Made by a program: the position numbers and the translations under genes. Source: Erythrobacteraceae bacterium CFH 75059 (GTDB lineage: Bacteria > Pseudomonadota > Alphaproteobacteria > Sphingomonadales > Sphingomonadaceae). From it: DNA of 64,000 bases. The notes beneath the pieces were generated by a model that was not told the DNA's origin, did no database searches, and worked only from the letters and a program-made list of their open reading frames with translations. Below are positions 39,122 through 47,411 of this stretch, piece by piece (position 1 is the stretch's first letter; every line of letters starts with the position of its first letter). Where the stretch lies: positions 558,001-622,000 of the forward strand of contig SJSR01000002.1 of assembly GCA_004331795.1 (NCBI GenBank), read 5' to 3'.

Positions 39122-40194
39122 CGCTGGGTGCGGGTGATCACGTTCTCGTCACCGGGGGAGCGGGCTTCGTCGGCAGCAACCTTGCCGACCGCCTCGCCAC
39201 CCTTGGCTGCACGGTGCGGGTGTTCGACTGGCTGAAGCGGCCGGGCGTCGACGCCAATCTTCGCTGGCTTCTCGCCCGTCATGGCGAACGCATCCAACCG
39301 ATCATCGCGGACATCCGCGATGCCGCGACGCTCAGCACAGCCGTTCAGGGTGCGGCAGCGGTGTTCCACTTCGCGGCACAGGTGGCCGTCACCACCAGTC
39401 TCGACTCGCCGGGCGACGATTTTGGCATCAATCTGCACGCCACGTTCGGGCTGCTCGAGACGATCCGCAAGCACAACCCCGCCGCGGCCCTGCTCTTTGC
39501 CTCGACGAACAAGGTGTACGGCGATCTTCTCGACCTCGAGATGCCGCTCAGCGACGGTCGCTATGCGCCGGCGGATGCGGCGCTCGCCCGGCACGGAATC
39601 AGCGAGGCAAGGCCGCTCGACTTCCACACACCCTACGGCTGCTCCAAGGGGGCGGCGGATCAGTATGTGCTCGACTACGCCCGCAGCTTCGGCCTCAAGG
39701 CGGCGGTGATGCGCATGAGCTGCATCTACGGTCAGCGCCAGTGCGGATCGGAGGATCAGGGCTGGGTCGCCCATTTTCTCATCCGCGCCTTGCGCAAGGA
39801 GCCGATCACCCTGTTCGGAGACGGGCGCCAGGTCCGCGACGTCTGTCTCGTGACCGACACCTGCGATGCCTACCTCGCGCTGCACGACCGGATCGGCACC
39901 CTCAGCGGTCAGGCCTTCAACTGGGGCGGCGGTCCGGCTAACGCGGTGAGCCTGCTCGAGGTGGTGGAGGAGATCGGCCGCCTGACGGGTGTTCCTCCTC
40001 AGGTCGAGTTTGCCGACTGGCGGCCGGGTGACCAGCGGTGGTTCGTCGCCGACACGCGGCGGGCGGATGCCGCTCTGGGTCTGGCACCGCGCACGTCATG
40101 GCGCGAAGGCCTCAAGCAGTTGCACCGGTGGCTGACCGAGGAGGTCGGTGAAGGCGCCAGCGAGGCTCTGCCGCGATCCACGGCCGCCGCTTGA
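39118..40194 (+). CDS. NAD-dependent epimerase, CDP-paratose 2-epimerase-like
   Basis: 358-aa extended short-chain dehydrogenase. LVTGGAGFVGSNLADRL, VRVFDWLKRPGVDANLRWL, FHFAAQVAVTTSLDSP, LLFASTNKVYGDL and TPYGCSKGAADQY (active-site Tyr and Lys) follow closely the pattern of CDP-tyvelose/paratose 2-epimerases (RfbE). It probably supplies an activated deoxy- or epimerised hexose to the glycosyltransferases behind it. Its ATG overlaps the preceding stop and its TGA overlaps the next start (TTGA). The specific nucleotide sugar is a family-level guess. Confidence 0.87.
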   Translation: MTLGAGDHVLVTGGAGFVGSNLADRLATLGCTVRVFDWLKRPGVDANLRWLLARHGERIQPIIADIRDAATLSTAVQGAAAVFHFAAQVAVTTSLDSPGDDFGINLHATFGLLETIRKHNPAAALLFASTNKVYGDLLDLEMPLSDGRYAPADAALARHGISEARPLDFHTPYGCSKGAADQYVLDYARSFGLKAAVMRMSCIYGQRQCGSEDQGWVAHFLIRALRKEPITLFGDGRQVRDVCLVTDTCDAYLALHDRIGTLSGQAFNWGGGPANAVSLLEVVEEIGRLTGVPPQVEFADWRPGDQRWFVADTRRADAALGLAPRTSWREGLKQLHRWLTEEVGEGASEALPRSTAAA

Positions 40195-41294
40195 GCAGCG
40201 GTCCGCCACGAGTTCTGTTCATGACGGCGGACGCCGTCGGCGGCGTCTGGCGCTACGCTCTGGAGCTCGCCACGGCGATGAAGCCGCTTGGCTGGCACAC
40301 GGTGCTTGCAATCATCGGCCCGGTGCCGGACTCCGCGGCGGCGGAGGCGGCTGCGGCATTCGCCGGCATCGACCTTCGCCTGACTGACCGCCCGCTCGAC
40401 TGGCTGGCGCGCACGTCGGACGAGGTGACACACACGGCGACGGCGCTCGCCAGTCTGGCTGCCGACTGCGGCGCGGACGCAATCCTGTGCAACAGCCCTG
40501 CCCTTGCAGGTTGTGCGCGCTGGCCCGCTCCGGTCATTGCCGTTGCCCATGGCTGTGTCACGACATGGTGGGCGGCCGTTCGCCAGCAGCCGCTGCCGCC
40601 GGAATGGCAGTGGCACCACCGCCAGATGCGGCGCGGCCTCCTGCAGGCGGATGCAGTCGTCGCGCCCTCGCACGCCTTTGCCCTCGCCCTGCAGGCGGCC
40701 TATGCCCTCCCCGCCTTGCCGCAGGTCGTGCACAACGGACTGGCAGGCGCGCGCACGCGCGATGTCGAGGCGTCAGGCGTGCAGGTCGTGACCATCGGCC
40801 GGCTTTGGGACGAGGCCAAAGGAGCCGCGGTGCTCGACCGGGCCGCGGGCGAGGCGGGCGCTCGCCTCACGGCGATCGGCGCCCTCGACGGACCGGGCGG
40901 CGAGCATTTTCGCCCCCGCCACCTCCGGCCCGCCGGCGTTCTCTCCAACACCGAGGTGCAGGCTCGGCTGCGCGCCCGGCCCGTGTTCGTCTCGGCCGCA
41001 TCGTTCGAGCCGTTCGGGCTGGCTGTCCTCGAAGCGGCCATGGCGGGGTGTCCGCTCATCCTGTCCGACATTCCCACATTCCGCGAATTGTGGGACGAAG
41101 CCGCGCTGTTCGTCGCCAGCGACGACGCGGCTGGCTTCGCAAGGGCGATCGACCTTCTTGCGGGGCGACCAGACCTGCGCCGGCACTGGGGTGAGGCCGC
41201 CGCCGAACGCAGCGGGCGCTACACTCCGGAACGCTGCGCGTCGGGCATGCAAGCCGTCATCGGGCGGGCGGTGGCTTCAAGGGCGGCGGCATGA
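40191..41294 (+). CDS. Glycosyltransferase, GT4-like
   Basis: 367-aa GT-B fold glycosyltransferase. The N-terminal acceptor domain starts RVLFMTADAVGGVWRYALELA. The C-terminal nucleotide-sugar domain carries the E-x7-E signature as SFEPFGLAVLEAAMAGCPLI and then FRELWDEAALFV. The start is TTG 40191, overlapping the epimerase stop as TTGA. No membrane anchor is seen, so it is cytoplasmic or peripheral. It is the first of four glycosyltransferases in series. Confidence 0.9.
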   Translation: MSSGPPRVLFMTADAVGGVWRYALELATAMKPLGWHTVLAIIGPVPDSAAAEAAAAFAGIDLRLTDRPLDWLARTSDEVTHTATALASLAADCGADAILCNSPALAGCARWPAPVIAVAHGCVTTWWAAVRQQPLPPEWQWHHRQMRRGLLQADAVVAPSHAFALALQAAYALPALPQVVHNGLAGARTRDVEASGVQVVTIGRLWDEAKGAAVLDRAAGEAGARLTAIGALDGPGGEHFRPRHLRPAGVLSNTEVQARLRARPVFVSAASFEPFGLAVLEAAMAGCPLILSDIPTFRELWDEAALFVASDDAAGFARAIDLLAGRPDLRRHWGEAAAERSGRYTPERCASGMQAVIGRAVASRAAA

Positions 41295-42403
41295 AGATCG
41301 TCTACTTCACCCATTCGCTGCGCTCGTGCTGGAACCACGGCAACGCCCATTTCCTGCGTGGTCTGCTGCGGGTGTTGCAGAGACGCGGCCACGAGGTTGT
41401 CGCGGCCGAGCCGCGGGCGCCTTGGTCCTATACGAACCTCGTCGCCGATCACGGCGCGACGGGCGCTGCGGCCTCTTTTGCCCAACACACCGACCTGCGC
41501 ATCGCCCACAGCGACAGCCCGCAGGACCGCGAGGCGCTGCTCGATGGCGCCGATCTCGTCATCGTGCACGAATGGAACGAGCCGGCTCTGGTCGCCGCCG
41601 TGGGTGCCGCGAGGCGCGCGGGAGCGGGCTTCACCCTGCTGTTCCATGACACGCATCACCGGGCGGTGAGCGCGCCCGAAGAGATGCGCGCCTTCGATCT
41701 TGACGGCTATGACGGCATTCTGGCCTTCGGCGAGACGCTGGCCGAGGTGTATCGTGGCTGGGGCTGGAACGGCCGCGTGTGGACGTTCCACGAAGCCGCT
41801 GACGTGTCCCATTTCCGCCCACCGTCCGCGCCTCAGCAGAGGCACGGCCTGGTGTGGATCGGCAACTGGGGCGAGGACGAGCGCAGCGCGGAACTCGAAG
41901 CCTTCCTGCTTGCGCCGGCACAGGCGACGGGTCTGCCATTGACCATCCATGGCGTCCGCTATCCGGCACGGGCGCAGGCGCTGCTGGAGCGTTACGGCGC
42001 GCGCTACGCCGGCTGGGTGCCCAATGTCGAAGCGCCGGGAATCTTCGCCCGGCATCTTGCCACCGTTCACGTGCCGCGGCGGTTCTACACGACGGTGCTG
42101 CCCGGAATTCCGACCATCCGCGTGTTCGAGGCGCTGGCCTGCGGGATCCCGCTTGTTTCCGCGCCCTGGAGCGACACGGAGGGACTGTTCCGCGTGGGCA
42201 CCGATTTCCTCATGGCGGAGACGGGCGACGCCATGCGGCAACACCTCGCCGCCATCCGCGAGGACGCCGGCCTCCGCGACGCGCTGGTCGCCCACGGCCT
42301 CGAAACGATCCGGCGGAGCCACACCTGCGAGCATCGTGCTGGCCAGCTGTTGCAGATCGCCGCGCAGCTCGGCACGTCCCGAACGATGAAGGAAACCGCG
42401 TGA
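41291..42403 (+). CDS. Glycosyltransferase (CgeB-related)
   Basis: 370 aa, GT-B fold. The N-terminus MKIVYFTHSLRSCWNHGNAHFLRGLLRVLQ is shared in pattern with the two genes that follow (short strand, S-L-x-S, G-N-x-x, then RGL/RAL helix). The C-terminal domain has TIRVFEALACGIPLVSAPWSDTE, the PF13524-type donor-binding motif. It is coupled by ATGA upstream and GTGA downstream. Confidence 0.88.
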   Translation: MKIVYFTHSLRSCWNHGNAHFLRGLLRVLQRRGHEVVAAEPRAPWSYTNLVADHGATGAAASFAQHTDLRIAHSDSPQDREALLDGADLVIVHEWNEPALVAAVGAARRAGAGFTLLFHDTHHRAVSAPEEMRAFDLDGYDGILAFGETLAEVYRGWGWNGRVWTFHEAADVSHFRPPSAPQQRHGLVWIGNWGEDERSAELEAFLLAPAQATGLPLTIHGVRYPARAQALLERYGARYAGWVPNVEAPGIFARHLATVHVPRRFYTTVLPGIPTIRVFEALACGIPLVSAPWSDTEGLFRVGTDFLMAETGDAMRQHLAAIREDAGLRDALVAHGLETIRRSHTCEHRAGQLLQIAAQLGTSRTMKETA

Positions 42404-43488
42404 AGATCGCCTTTTACGGATCGAGCCTCCTGTCCGCCTACTGGAACGGCGCGGCCACCTATTACCGCGGGATCATCCGTGCCCTTGCCGCGCGGGGCTG
42501 CACCGTCACCTTTTACGAGCCGGACGCCTTCGACCGGCAGAGCCACCGCGACATCGAACCGCCATCCTGGGCCAGGAGCGTGGTCTATCCCGCCACCGAG
42601 GCCGGCCTGCGCGAGGCCCTTGCCGGAGCGGGCGAAGCCGATGTCGTCGTCAAGGCGAGCGGGGTCGGCGTGTTCGACCATGCGCTGCTCGAAGGCCTGC
42701 TCCGCCATGCCCGACCGGGTGCGCTGCGCATCTTCTGGGATGTCGATGCCGCCGCAACGCTGGACGAAGTCGACGACCACGCCGAGCACCCGATGCGCGC
42801 GGCGATCCCCCGTTACGATCTGGTGTTCACCTACGGCGGCGGCGAACCGGTGGTAAGGGCCTACGAGGCGCTGGGGGCGCGTCGCTGCGTGCCGATCTAC
42901 AACGCCCTCGATCCGTCAACCCACCATCCAGTGCCGCGGGAGGACGCCTTTGCCGCTGACCTCGCGCTGCTCGCCAATCGTCTGCCCGACCGGGAGGAGA
43001 GGATCGCCGAGTTCTTCCTGCGCCCGGCGGCCATGCTCTCGCAGAGGAGCTTCCTGCTCGGCGGAAACGGCTGGCCCGGCGCCGATCTGCCGGAGAACGT
43101 GCGCGCCATCGGCCATGTCGCGACCGAGCATCACAACGCCTTCAACTGTTCGCCGCTGGCGGTGCTCAATGTGGCGCGCGACTCCATGGCGAAGGTCGGC
43201 TTCTCGCCCGCGACGCGCGTGTTCGAGGCGGCCGGAGCCGCAGCCTGTCTGGTGACCGACGCGTGGGAAGGGATCGAGCTGTTCCTGCGTCCGGACGAGG
43301 AGGTTCTGGTTGCCCGCGACGGGCAGGATGTCGCCGAAATCCTCCGCTCCCTCACGCCCGATCGGGCGCGCCGCATCGGCGAGGCGGCACGGCGGCGCGT
43401 GCTGGCCGAGCACACCTATGACCTGCGCGCCGAGACGGTCATGCAGGTGCTCAACGAGCACCGGCAGAAGGGCACGGTGACGGCATGA
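42400..43488 (+). CDS. CgeB-like glycosyltransferase
   Basis: 362 aa. Starts MKIAFYGSSLLSAYWNGAATYYRGIIRALAARG and ends with a donor-binding domain TRVFEAAGAAACLVTDAWEGIELFLRPDEEVLVA. This arrangement matches CgeB-type proteins, first known from the Bacillus spore surface and common in bacterial glycan clusters. The start is GTG 42400, overlapping the preceding stop as GTGA with AAGGAA upstream. It is related to the genes before and after, so the array probably grew by duplication. Confidence 0.88.
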   Translation: MKIAFYGSSLLSAYWNGAATYYRGIIRALAARGCTVTFYEPDAFDRQSHRDIEPPSWARSVVYPATEAGLREALAGAGEADVVVKASGVGVFDHALLEGLLRHARPGALRIFWDVDAAATLDEVDDHAEHPMRAAIPRYDLVFTYGGGEPVVRAYEALGARRCVPIYNALDPSTHHPVPREDAFAADLALLANRLPDREERIAEFFLRPAAMLSQRSFLLGGNGWPGADLPENVRAIGHVATEHHNAFNCSPLAVLNVARDSMAKVGFSPATRVFEAAGAAACLVTDAWEGIELFLRPDEEVLVARDGQDVAEILRSLTPDRARRIGEAARRRVLAEHTYDLRAETVMQVLNEHRQKGTVTA

Positions 43489-44612
43489 GGCTCGTCGTCC
43501 TTGGCCTCAGCCTGTCGTCCTCATGGGGCAATGGCCACGCGACCACTTACCGCGCCCTGCTGTCGGCCTTCGCGGCGCGGGGTCACGACATCGTGTTCCT
43601 CGAACGCGACCAGCCCTGGTACGCCGCGAACCGCGACCTCGCCGTCCCCGATTTCTGCGCCCTGCATCTTTACCCGGACGTGCCGTCGCTCGACGCCTGG
43701 CGGGACGAGGTCGCCGCCGCCGATGCGGTGATCGTCGGCTCCTATGTCGCGGGCGGTGTGGCGGTCGCTGAATGGGTGCATCGCCATGCCCGCGGCGTGA
43801 CCGCATTCTACGACATCGACACGCCTGTCACCCTCGCCAAGCTGGCACAGGGGGACCACGAATATCTGTCGCCCGCCACGATCCCGCTGTTCGACCTCTA
43901 TTTCTCGTTCACCGGGGGACCGACGCTCCGCCAGCTCGAGCGGGACTACGGCGCGGCCTCCGCCCTGCCACTCTACTGCTCGGTCGATGCGTCGCATTAT
44001 CAGCCGCTGGACGTGCCCAAGCGCTGGGATCTCACCTATCTCGGCACCTACAGCGACGATCGCCAGCCAACGGTTCAGGAACTCCTGATCAAGCCGGCCC
44101 GTGCGCGCCCCCACCTGCGGTTCGCGGTGGCCGGGCCGCAATACCCGGCCGGGATCGACTGGCCCGCGAATGTGGAGCGGATCGAGCATCTTCCGCCCGC
44201 CGACCATCCCGCCTTCTACGCCGCGTCGCGGGCGACCCTCAATGTCACGCGCGCCGACATGATCCGGGCGGGCTGGTCCCCGTCGGTGCGCCTGTTCGAG
44301 GCGGCGGCCTGCGGCACGCCCATCATCTCGGATCACTGGCCGGGTCTTGACGAGCTGTTCGCGCCCGGCCGGGAAATCGTGATCGCCCGCACGCGCGACG
44401 ACGTGATGCGCGCGCTTGGGGATGACCTGAGCTCGATCGGCAAGGGCGGACGAAAGGTCGTGCTGAGAGGTCACACGGCGAAGCACCGCGCCGCCGAGCT
44501 CGAGCGCGACCTGCGCGCGGCTGCGGGCCGGAAGCAGACGCGTTCCCCGCACACCGCCGCACAGGCCAGCGGGGCTGAACCAAAGCACGCCTCGGACATT
44601 TTGGCAGGATGA
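43485..44612 (+). CDS. CgeB-like glycosyltransferase
   Basis: 375 aa. MRLVVLGLSLSSSWGNGHATTYRALLSAFAARG at the start and SVRLFEAAACGTPIISDHWPGLDELFAPGREIVIA toward the end give the same CgeB-type architecture as its neighbour. A basic, Ala-rich C-terminal tail (about 40 residues) is unlike the other three and may be disordered. It overlaps the genes on both sides by ATGA. Confidence 0.88.
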   Translation: MRLVVLGLSLSSSWGNGHATTYRALLSAFAARGHDIVFLERDQPWYAANRDLAVPDFCALHLYPDVPSLDAWRDEVAAADAVIVGSYVAGGVAVAEWVHRHARGVTAFYDIDTPVTLAKLAQGDHEYLSPATIPLFDLYFSFTGGPTLRQLERDYGAASALPLYCSVDASHYQPLDVPKRWDLTYLGTYSDDRQPTVQELLIKPARARPHLRFAVAGPQYPAGIDWPANVERIEHLPPADHPAFYAASRATLNVTRADMIRAGWSPSVRLFEAAACGTPIISDHWPGLDELFAPGREIVIARTRDDVMRALGDDLSSIGKGGRKVVLRGHTAKHRAAELERDLRAAAGRKQTRSPHTAAQASGAEPKHASDILAG

Positions 44613-45688
44613 TCCCGCCGCGTCCGCAACCGCTTCCCGCCAGCATCGTCCTGCGCAACGCAGCGATCTGGATCGGCCTCGTCATCTTCGTCCTGCTCGT
44701 CTGGCAGATCCGTCACGTGCTTCTGCTGGTGTTCGCGTCGATCCTGTTCGCGCTGCTGTTCCGCGCGGGAGGCTCGTCGCTGTGCCGGGCGACGGGAATG
44801 CCGTACAAGGCGGGCGTCAGCATCGTCATCGTGCTGTTTCTTGGCGTCATCGGGCTGTTCGGCTTCCTGTTCGGGAGCGAGGTCAGCCGGCAGGTGCGCG
44901 AGATCGAGTTCAGCCTTCCCCTCGCGTGGCGGACGATCGAAAACCTCATCGGCGACTACAGTTTCGGTGAACAGCTCCTCGCCCAGATCGAGGATGCGCT
45001 TCCCTCCGGCTCGGCCATATTCAACACCTTCAGCAGCATCGTGGCACAGGTCGTCGGCGCCCTGTCGACGCTGCTCCTCGTCCTCGTCGGCGGCATCTTT
45101 CTTGCCCTTCAGCCCCGGATGTACCGCGCGGGCATGCTCAAGCTCGTCCCGCGACCGCAGCGCGAACTGGCGGGGGACGCGGTTGAGAACGCCGGCAATG
45201 CGCTCAAGCTGTGGCTGCTGGCGCAGCTCGGCGTCATGGTGATCGTCGGGGTTCTGACCGGCCTTGGCCTGTGGCTGCTCGGCGTGCCGGGCGCCCTGGT
45301 CCTCGGTCTGCTGGCGGGGGTGCTCGAGTTCGTTCCCTATGCCGGCCCCATCCTTGCCGCCATTCCGGGACTGCTGATCGCCTCGACGCAAGGGTGGGAC
45401 ACCTTGCTGTGGACGCTCGGCCTCTACGTCGTCATCCAGCAGCTGGAAGGCAACGTCATCATGCCCTTGATCCAGAAATGGGCCGTGGAGCTGCCGCCGG
45501 CGCTCACCCTGTTCTCGCTGGTCGCTTTTGGCGGCATCTTCGGCGTGGCCGGGCTGCTGCTGGCGGTGCCGCTGACCGTGCTGCTTTTCGTGTTCGTCAA
45601 GCAGCTTTACGTGCGTGAAACGCTGAACGAGGAAACCGAAATCCCGGGCGAGGACACGGAACCGGACGCCGCCGAGCCCGCCGGCTGA
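44609..45688 (+). CDS. AI-2E-family membrane permease
   Basis: 359-aa integral membrane protein with about eight hydrophobic segments (two at the N-terminus, a soluble part at residues 90-130, then several in a row). The C-terminal half carries LGVPGALVLGLLAGVLEFVPYAGPI and VIQQLEGNVIMPLIQKWAVELPP, the conserved core of the AI-2E/PerM family. Family members export or take up small molecules or ions, and several are not AI-2 transporters. Coupling by ATGA to the last glycosyltransferase suggests it may move the cluster's product or a precursor. Confidence 0.92.
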   Translation: MIPPRPQPLPASIVLRNAAIWIGLVIFVLLVWQIRHVLLLVFASILFALLFRAGGSSLCRATGMPYKAGVSIVIVLFLGVIGLFGFLFGSEVSRQVREIEFSLPLAWRTIENLIGDYSFGEQLLAQIEDALPSGSAIFNTFSSIVAQVVGALSTLLLVLVGGIFLALQPRMYRAGMLKLVPRPQRELAGDAVENAGNALKLWLLAQLGVMVIVGVLTGLGLWLLGVPGALVLGLLAGVLEFVPYAGPILAAIPGLLIASTQGWDTLLWTLGLYVVIQQLEGNVIMPLIQKWAVELPPALTLFSLVAFGGIFGVAGLLLAVPLTVLLFVFVKQLYVRETLNEETEIPGEDTEPDAAEPAG

Positions 45689-45712
45689 GCGGACGGCGTG
45701 GAGAAAAGGACG

Positions 45713-45786
45713 TGCGCCCGACAGGATTCGAACCTGTGGCCCCCAGATTAGGAATCTGGTGCTCTATCCTGCTGAGCTACGGGCGC
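45713..45786 (-). tRNA. tRNA-Arg (anticodon CCT)
   Basis: Read on the minus strand from 45786: acceptor GCGCCCG pairs with CGGGCGC, D-arm GCTC-AGCAGGATA-GAGC, anticodon stem CCAGA/TCTGG with loop TTCCTAA and anticodon CCT, T-arm ACAGG-TTCGAAT-CCTGT. Discriminator A. The CCA end is not encoded, unlike the tRNA-Gln at 18078. It lies between the permease gene and the convergent DUF1178 operon. Confidence 0.96.
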
Positions 45787-45794
45787 CTGCGGCA

Positions 45795-45823
45795 TCCTTA
45801 GAGCGCGGTCACGCGCAAGACAA
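45795..45823 (-). promoter_or_regulatory. Promoter of tRNA-Arg
   Basis: On the minus strand TTGTCT, a 17-bp spacer and TAAGGA end 8 bp before the mature tRNA 5' end. The spacing is good and the boxes are fair. Confidence 0.4.
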
Positions 45824-45843
45824 TGTGCCCGACACCGCCTTCG

Positions 45844-46323
45844 CTACTGAAGTTCGTCCGGGGGAGCGACGGGGCAAGGAAGCGGCAACACGGCAATCCC
45901 CTCCTCGTGCAGGGCGCGCGCGTCGTCGAGGCTCGCCGTGCCGTGGATCGGTTCCGCTTCGGTCTCGCCATAGTGCATCTGCCGCGCCGTTTCGGAAAAC
46001 GCCGTGCCGACCCAGCGGCTTTGCGCCAGCAGCGCCTGTTGTGCCGCGACAAGGCGCTGCCACGCCTCCGCCGCTGCCCGCACCTCGGTCGCTTCGCGTC
46101 TCCTCCGGCCACCTTCCGCCGACGCTGGCCTCGCCTCGGCGTGAGACGGCTGTGAAGACCGGGTTCTTACCGCGGGTGCCATCGGCGCCTTGGCGATGTT
46201 GCGGGAGTTGCACACCGGACAGACGAGCAGCCCCTCCTGCTGCTGCGTGTCGAAGGAAGCGGCGGACGCGAACCACCCGTCGAAGGGATGCGCGCGCTCG
46301 CAGTGAAGGGCATACACGATCAT
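45844..46323 (-). CDS. DUF1178 family protein
   Basis: 159-aa protein of unknown function found across alphaproteobacteria next to nitrilase-type amidases. Starts MIVYALHCERAHPFDGWFASAASFDTQ and has a CPVCNS knuckle which, with the earlier Cys, may bind zinc; an RWVGTAFSETARQMHYGE segment is conserved in the family. It lies 7 bp after the nitrilase-family gene and is the last of the grxC-nit-DUF1178 run. Function is not known. Confidence 0.9.
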   Translation of the reverse strand: MIVYALHCERAHPFDGWFASAASFDTQQQEGLLVCPVCNSRNIAKAPMAPAVRTRSSQPSHAEARPASAEGGRRRREATEVRAAAEAWQRLVAAQQALLAQSRWVGTAFSETARQMHYGETEAEPIHGTASLDDARALHEEGIAVLPLPCPVAPPDELQ

Positions 46324-46330
46324 GGCGCGT

Positions 46331-47149
46331 CTATGTCGGGATTGTTCGCCGGTTGGCAAGGCTCGGCAGGCGGCGCCTGACAGCCGCGACCCGCCCGAGA
46401 TCGATGTCGATGACGGCAAGCCGCGCCTCCTCCCCGCCCATGTCGAGCAGGACCTCGCCCCACGGGTCCACCACCAGCGAATGTCCATAGGTCCGGCGAC
46501 CATCTTCATGAGTGCCGACTTGCGCCGCGGCGAACACGAAAGCGGTCGCCTCGACTGCCCGCGCCCGCAGCAGCAGGTGCCAGTGAGCCGCACCGGTCTC
46601 CAAGGTGAAGGCGGACGGTATCGCCAGAGCATCGCATGCACGTCGTCCCAGCGCCTCGAACAGCGCGGGGAAACGGACGTCGTAGCAGATGGTCAGACCG
46701 AGGCGGCCGACCGGCGTGTCATCGGCGTGCACGACCGCGTCGCCGGGTGTGAAGGCCGCGGACTCCTGCCAGGTTTCCGCCGACGACAGCTCGACGTCGA
46801 ACATGTGCATCTTGTCGTATGTCACTGGAGGCCGACGGTCCGGAGCGAACAGGAAAGACCGGTTCGCAAGCCGCCCGTCCGGCCGTTGCACCGCAGCCGA
46901 TCCGAGAGCAAGCCAGATGCCGTGCCGCGCGGCGCATTCGCGCAGACGTCTCTCGTATCGCCGGTCCTTCGCCTGCTCGAGCGCTGACGCCGCGCGGGAA
47001 CGATCGCGGTCGAGCATCAACGCCATTTCCGGCGTGAACAGCAGGCGCGCACCTTGCGCCGACGCGTCCATGATGGCGCGCTCGATGATGCCGCAGTTCG
47101 CCTCCGGATCGACCCCGGAGGTCATCTGCAGCATGGCCACCGCGACCAC
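46331..47149 (-). CDS. Carbon-nitrogen hydrolase (Nit1/omega-amidase type)
   Basis: 272-aa nitrilase-superfamily amidase. The catalytic Glu is in LLFTPEMALML, Lys in TYDKMHMFDVEL and Cys in LGLTICYDVRFP. The KMHMFDV and CYDVRFP forms are those of Nit1/Nit2-like enzymes, which hydrolyse deaminated glutathione or alpha-keto acid amides; this fits grxC directly upstream. The start is GTG 47149, 4 bp after the grxC stop with GAAGG inside grxC. A Met six codons in is possible. Confidence 0.9.
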   Translation of the reverse strand: MVAVAMLQMTSGVDPEANCGIIERAIMDASAQGARLLFTPEMALMLDRDRSRAASALEQAKDRRYERRLRECAARHGIWLALGSAAVQRPDGRLANRSFLFAPDRRPPVTYDKMHMFDVELSSAETWQESAAFTPGDAVVHADDTPVGRLGLTICYDVRFPALFEALGRRACDALAIPSAFTLETGAAHWHLLLRARAVEATAFVFAAAQVGTHEDGRRTYGHSLVVDPWGEVLLDMGGEEARLAVIDIDLGRVAAVRRRLPSLANRRTIPT

Positions 47150-47153
47150 GCGA

Positions 47154-47411
47154 TCAGCCTTCGAGCAAGGCGTCCAACCGGCCTGAACGTTCAAGAGCAG
47201 CAAGGTCGTCCGAACCGCCCACGTGCCGATCGCCGATGAAGATCTGGGGAACCGTGCGCGCGCCGGGCGCACGGCTGAGCATCTCGTCGCGCCGTTCGCC
47301 GCCGAACGTCACGTCGTGCTCCACGAAGGGAACGCCCTTCTGCTCGAGCAGACGCTTGGCGCGCACGCAGTACCCGCAGCCCATTTTCGTGTAGATGACG
47401 ACCTCTTGCAT
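47154..47411 (-). CDS. grxC: Glutaredoxin 3
   Basis: 85-aa thioredoxin-fold glutathione-dependent reductase. The active site is C12-G-Y-C15, where most glutaredoxin 3 proteins have CPYC. TVPQIFIGDRHVGGSDDL gives the cis-Pro and the glutathione-binding GG. The start at 47411 follows GGGAG by eight bases; the longer in-frame ORF upstream is not homologous. It is the first gene of the grxC-nit-DUF1178 operon. Confidence 0.94.
   Translation of the reverse strand: MQEVVIYTKMGCGYCVRAKRLLEQKGVPFVEHDVTFGGERRDEMLSRAPGARTVPQIFIGDRHVGGSDDLAALERSGRLDALLEG

Noticed and set aside
40191-44612. Mobile element or phage origin for the glycosyltransferase array
   Set aside because: No integrase, transposase, terminal repeats or tRNA-proximal attachment duplication was found; tRNA-Arg at 45713 lies nearby, but no repeated 3' end of it is seen at the other side.
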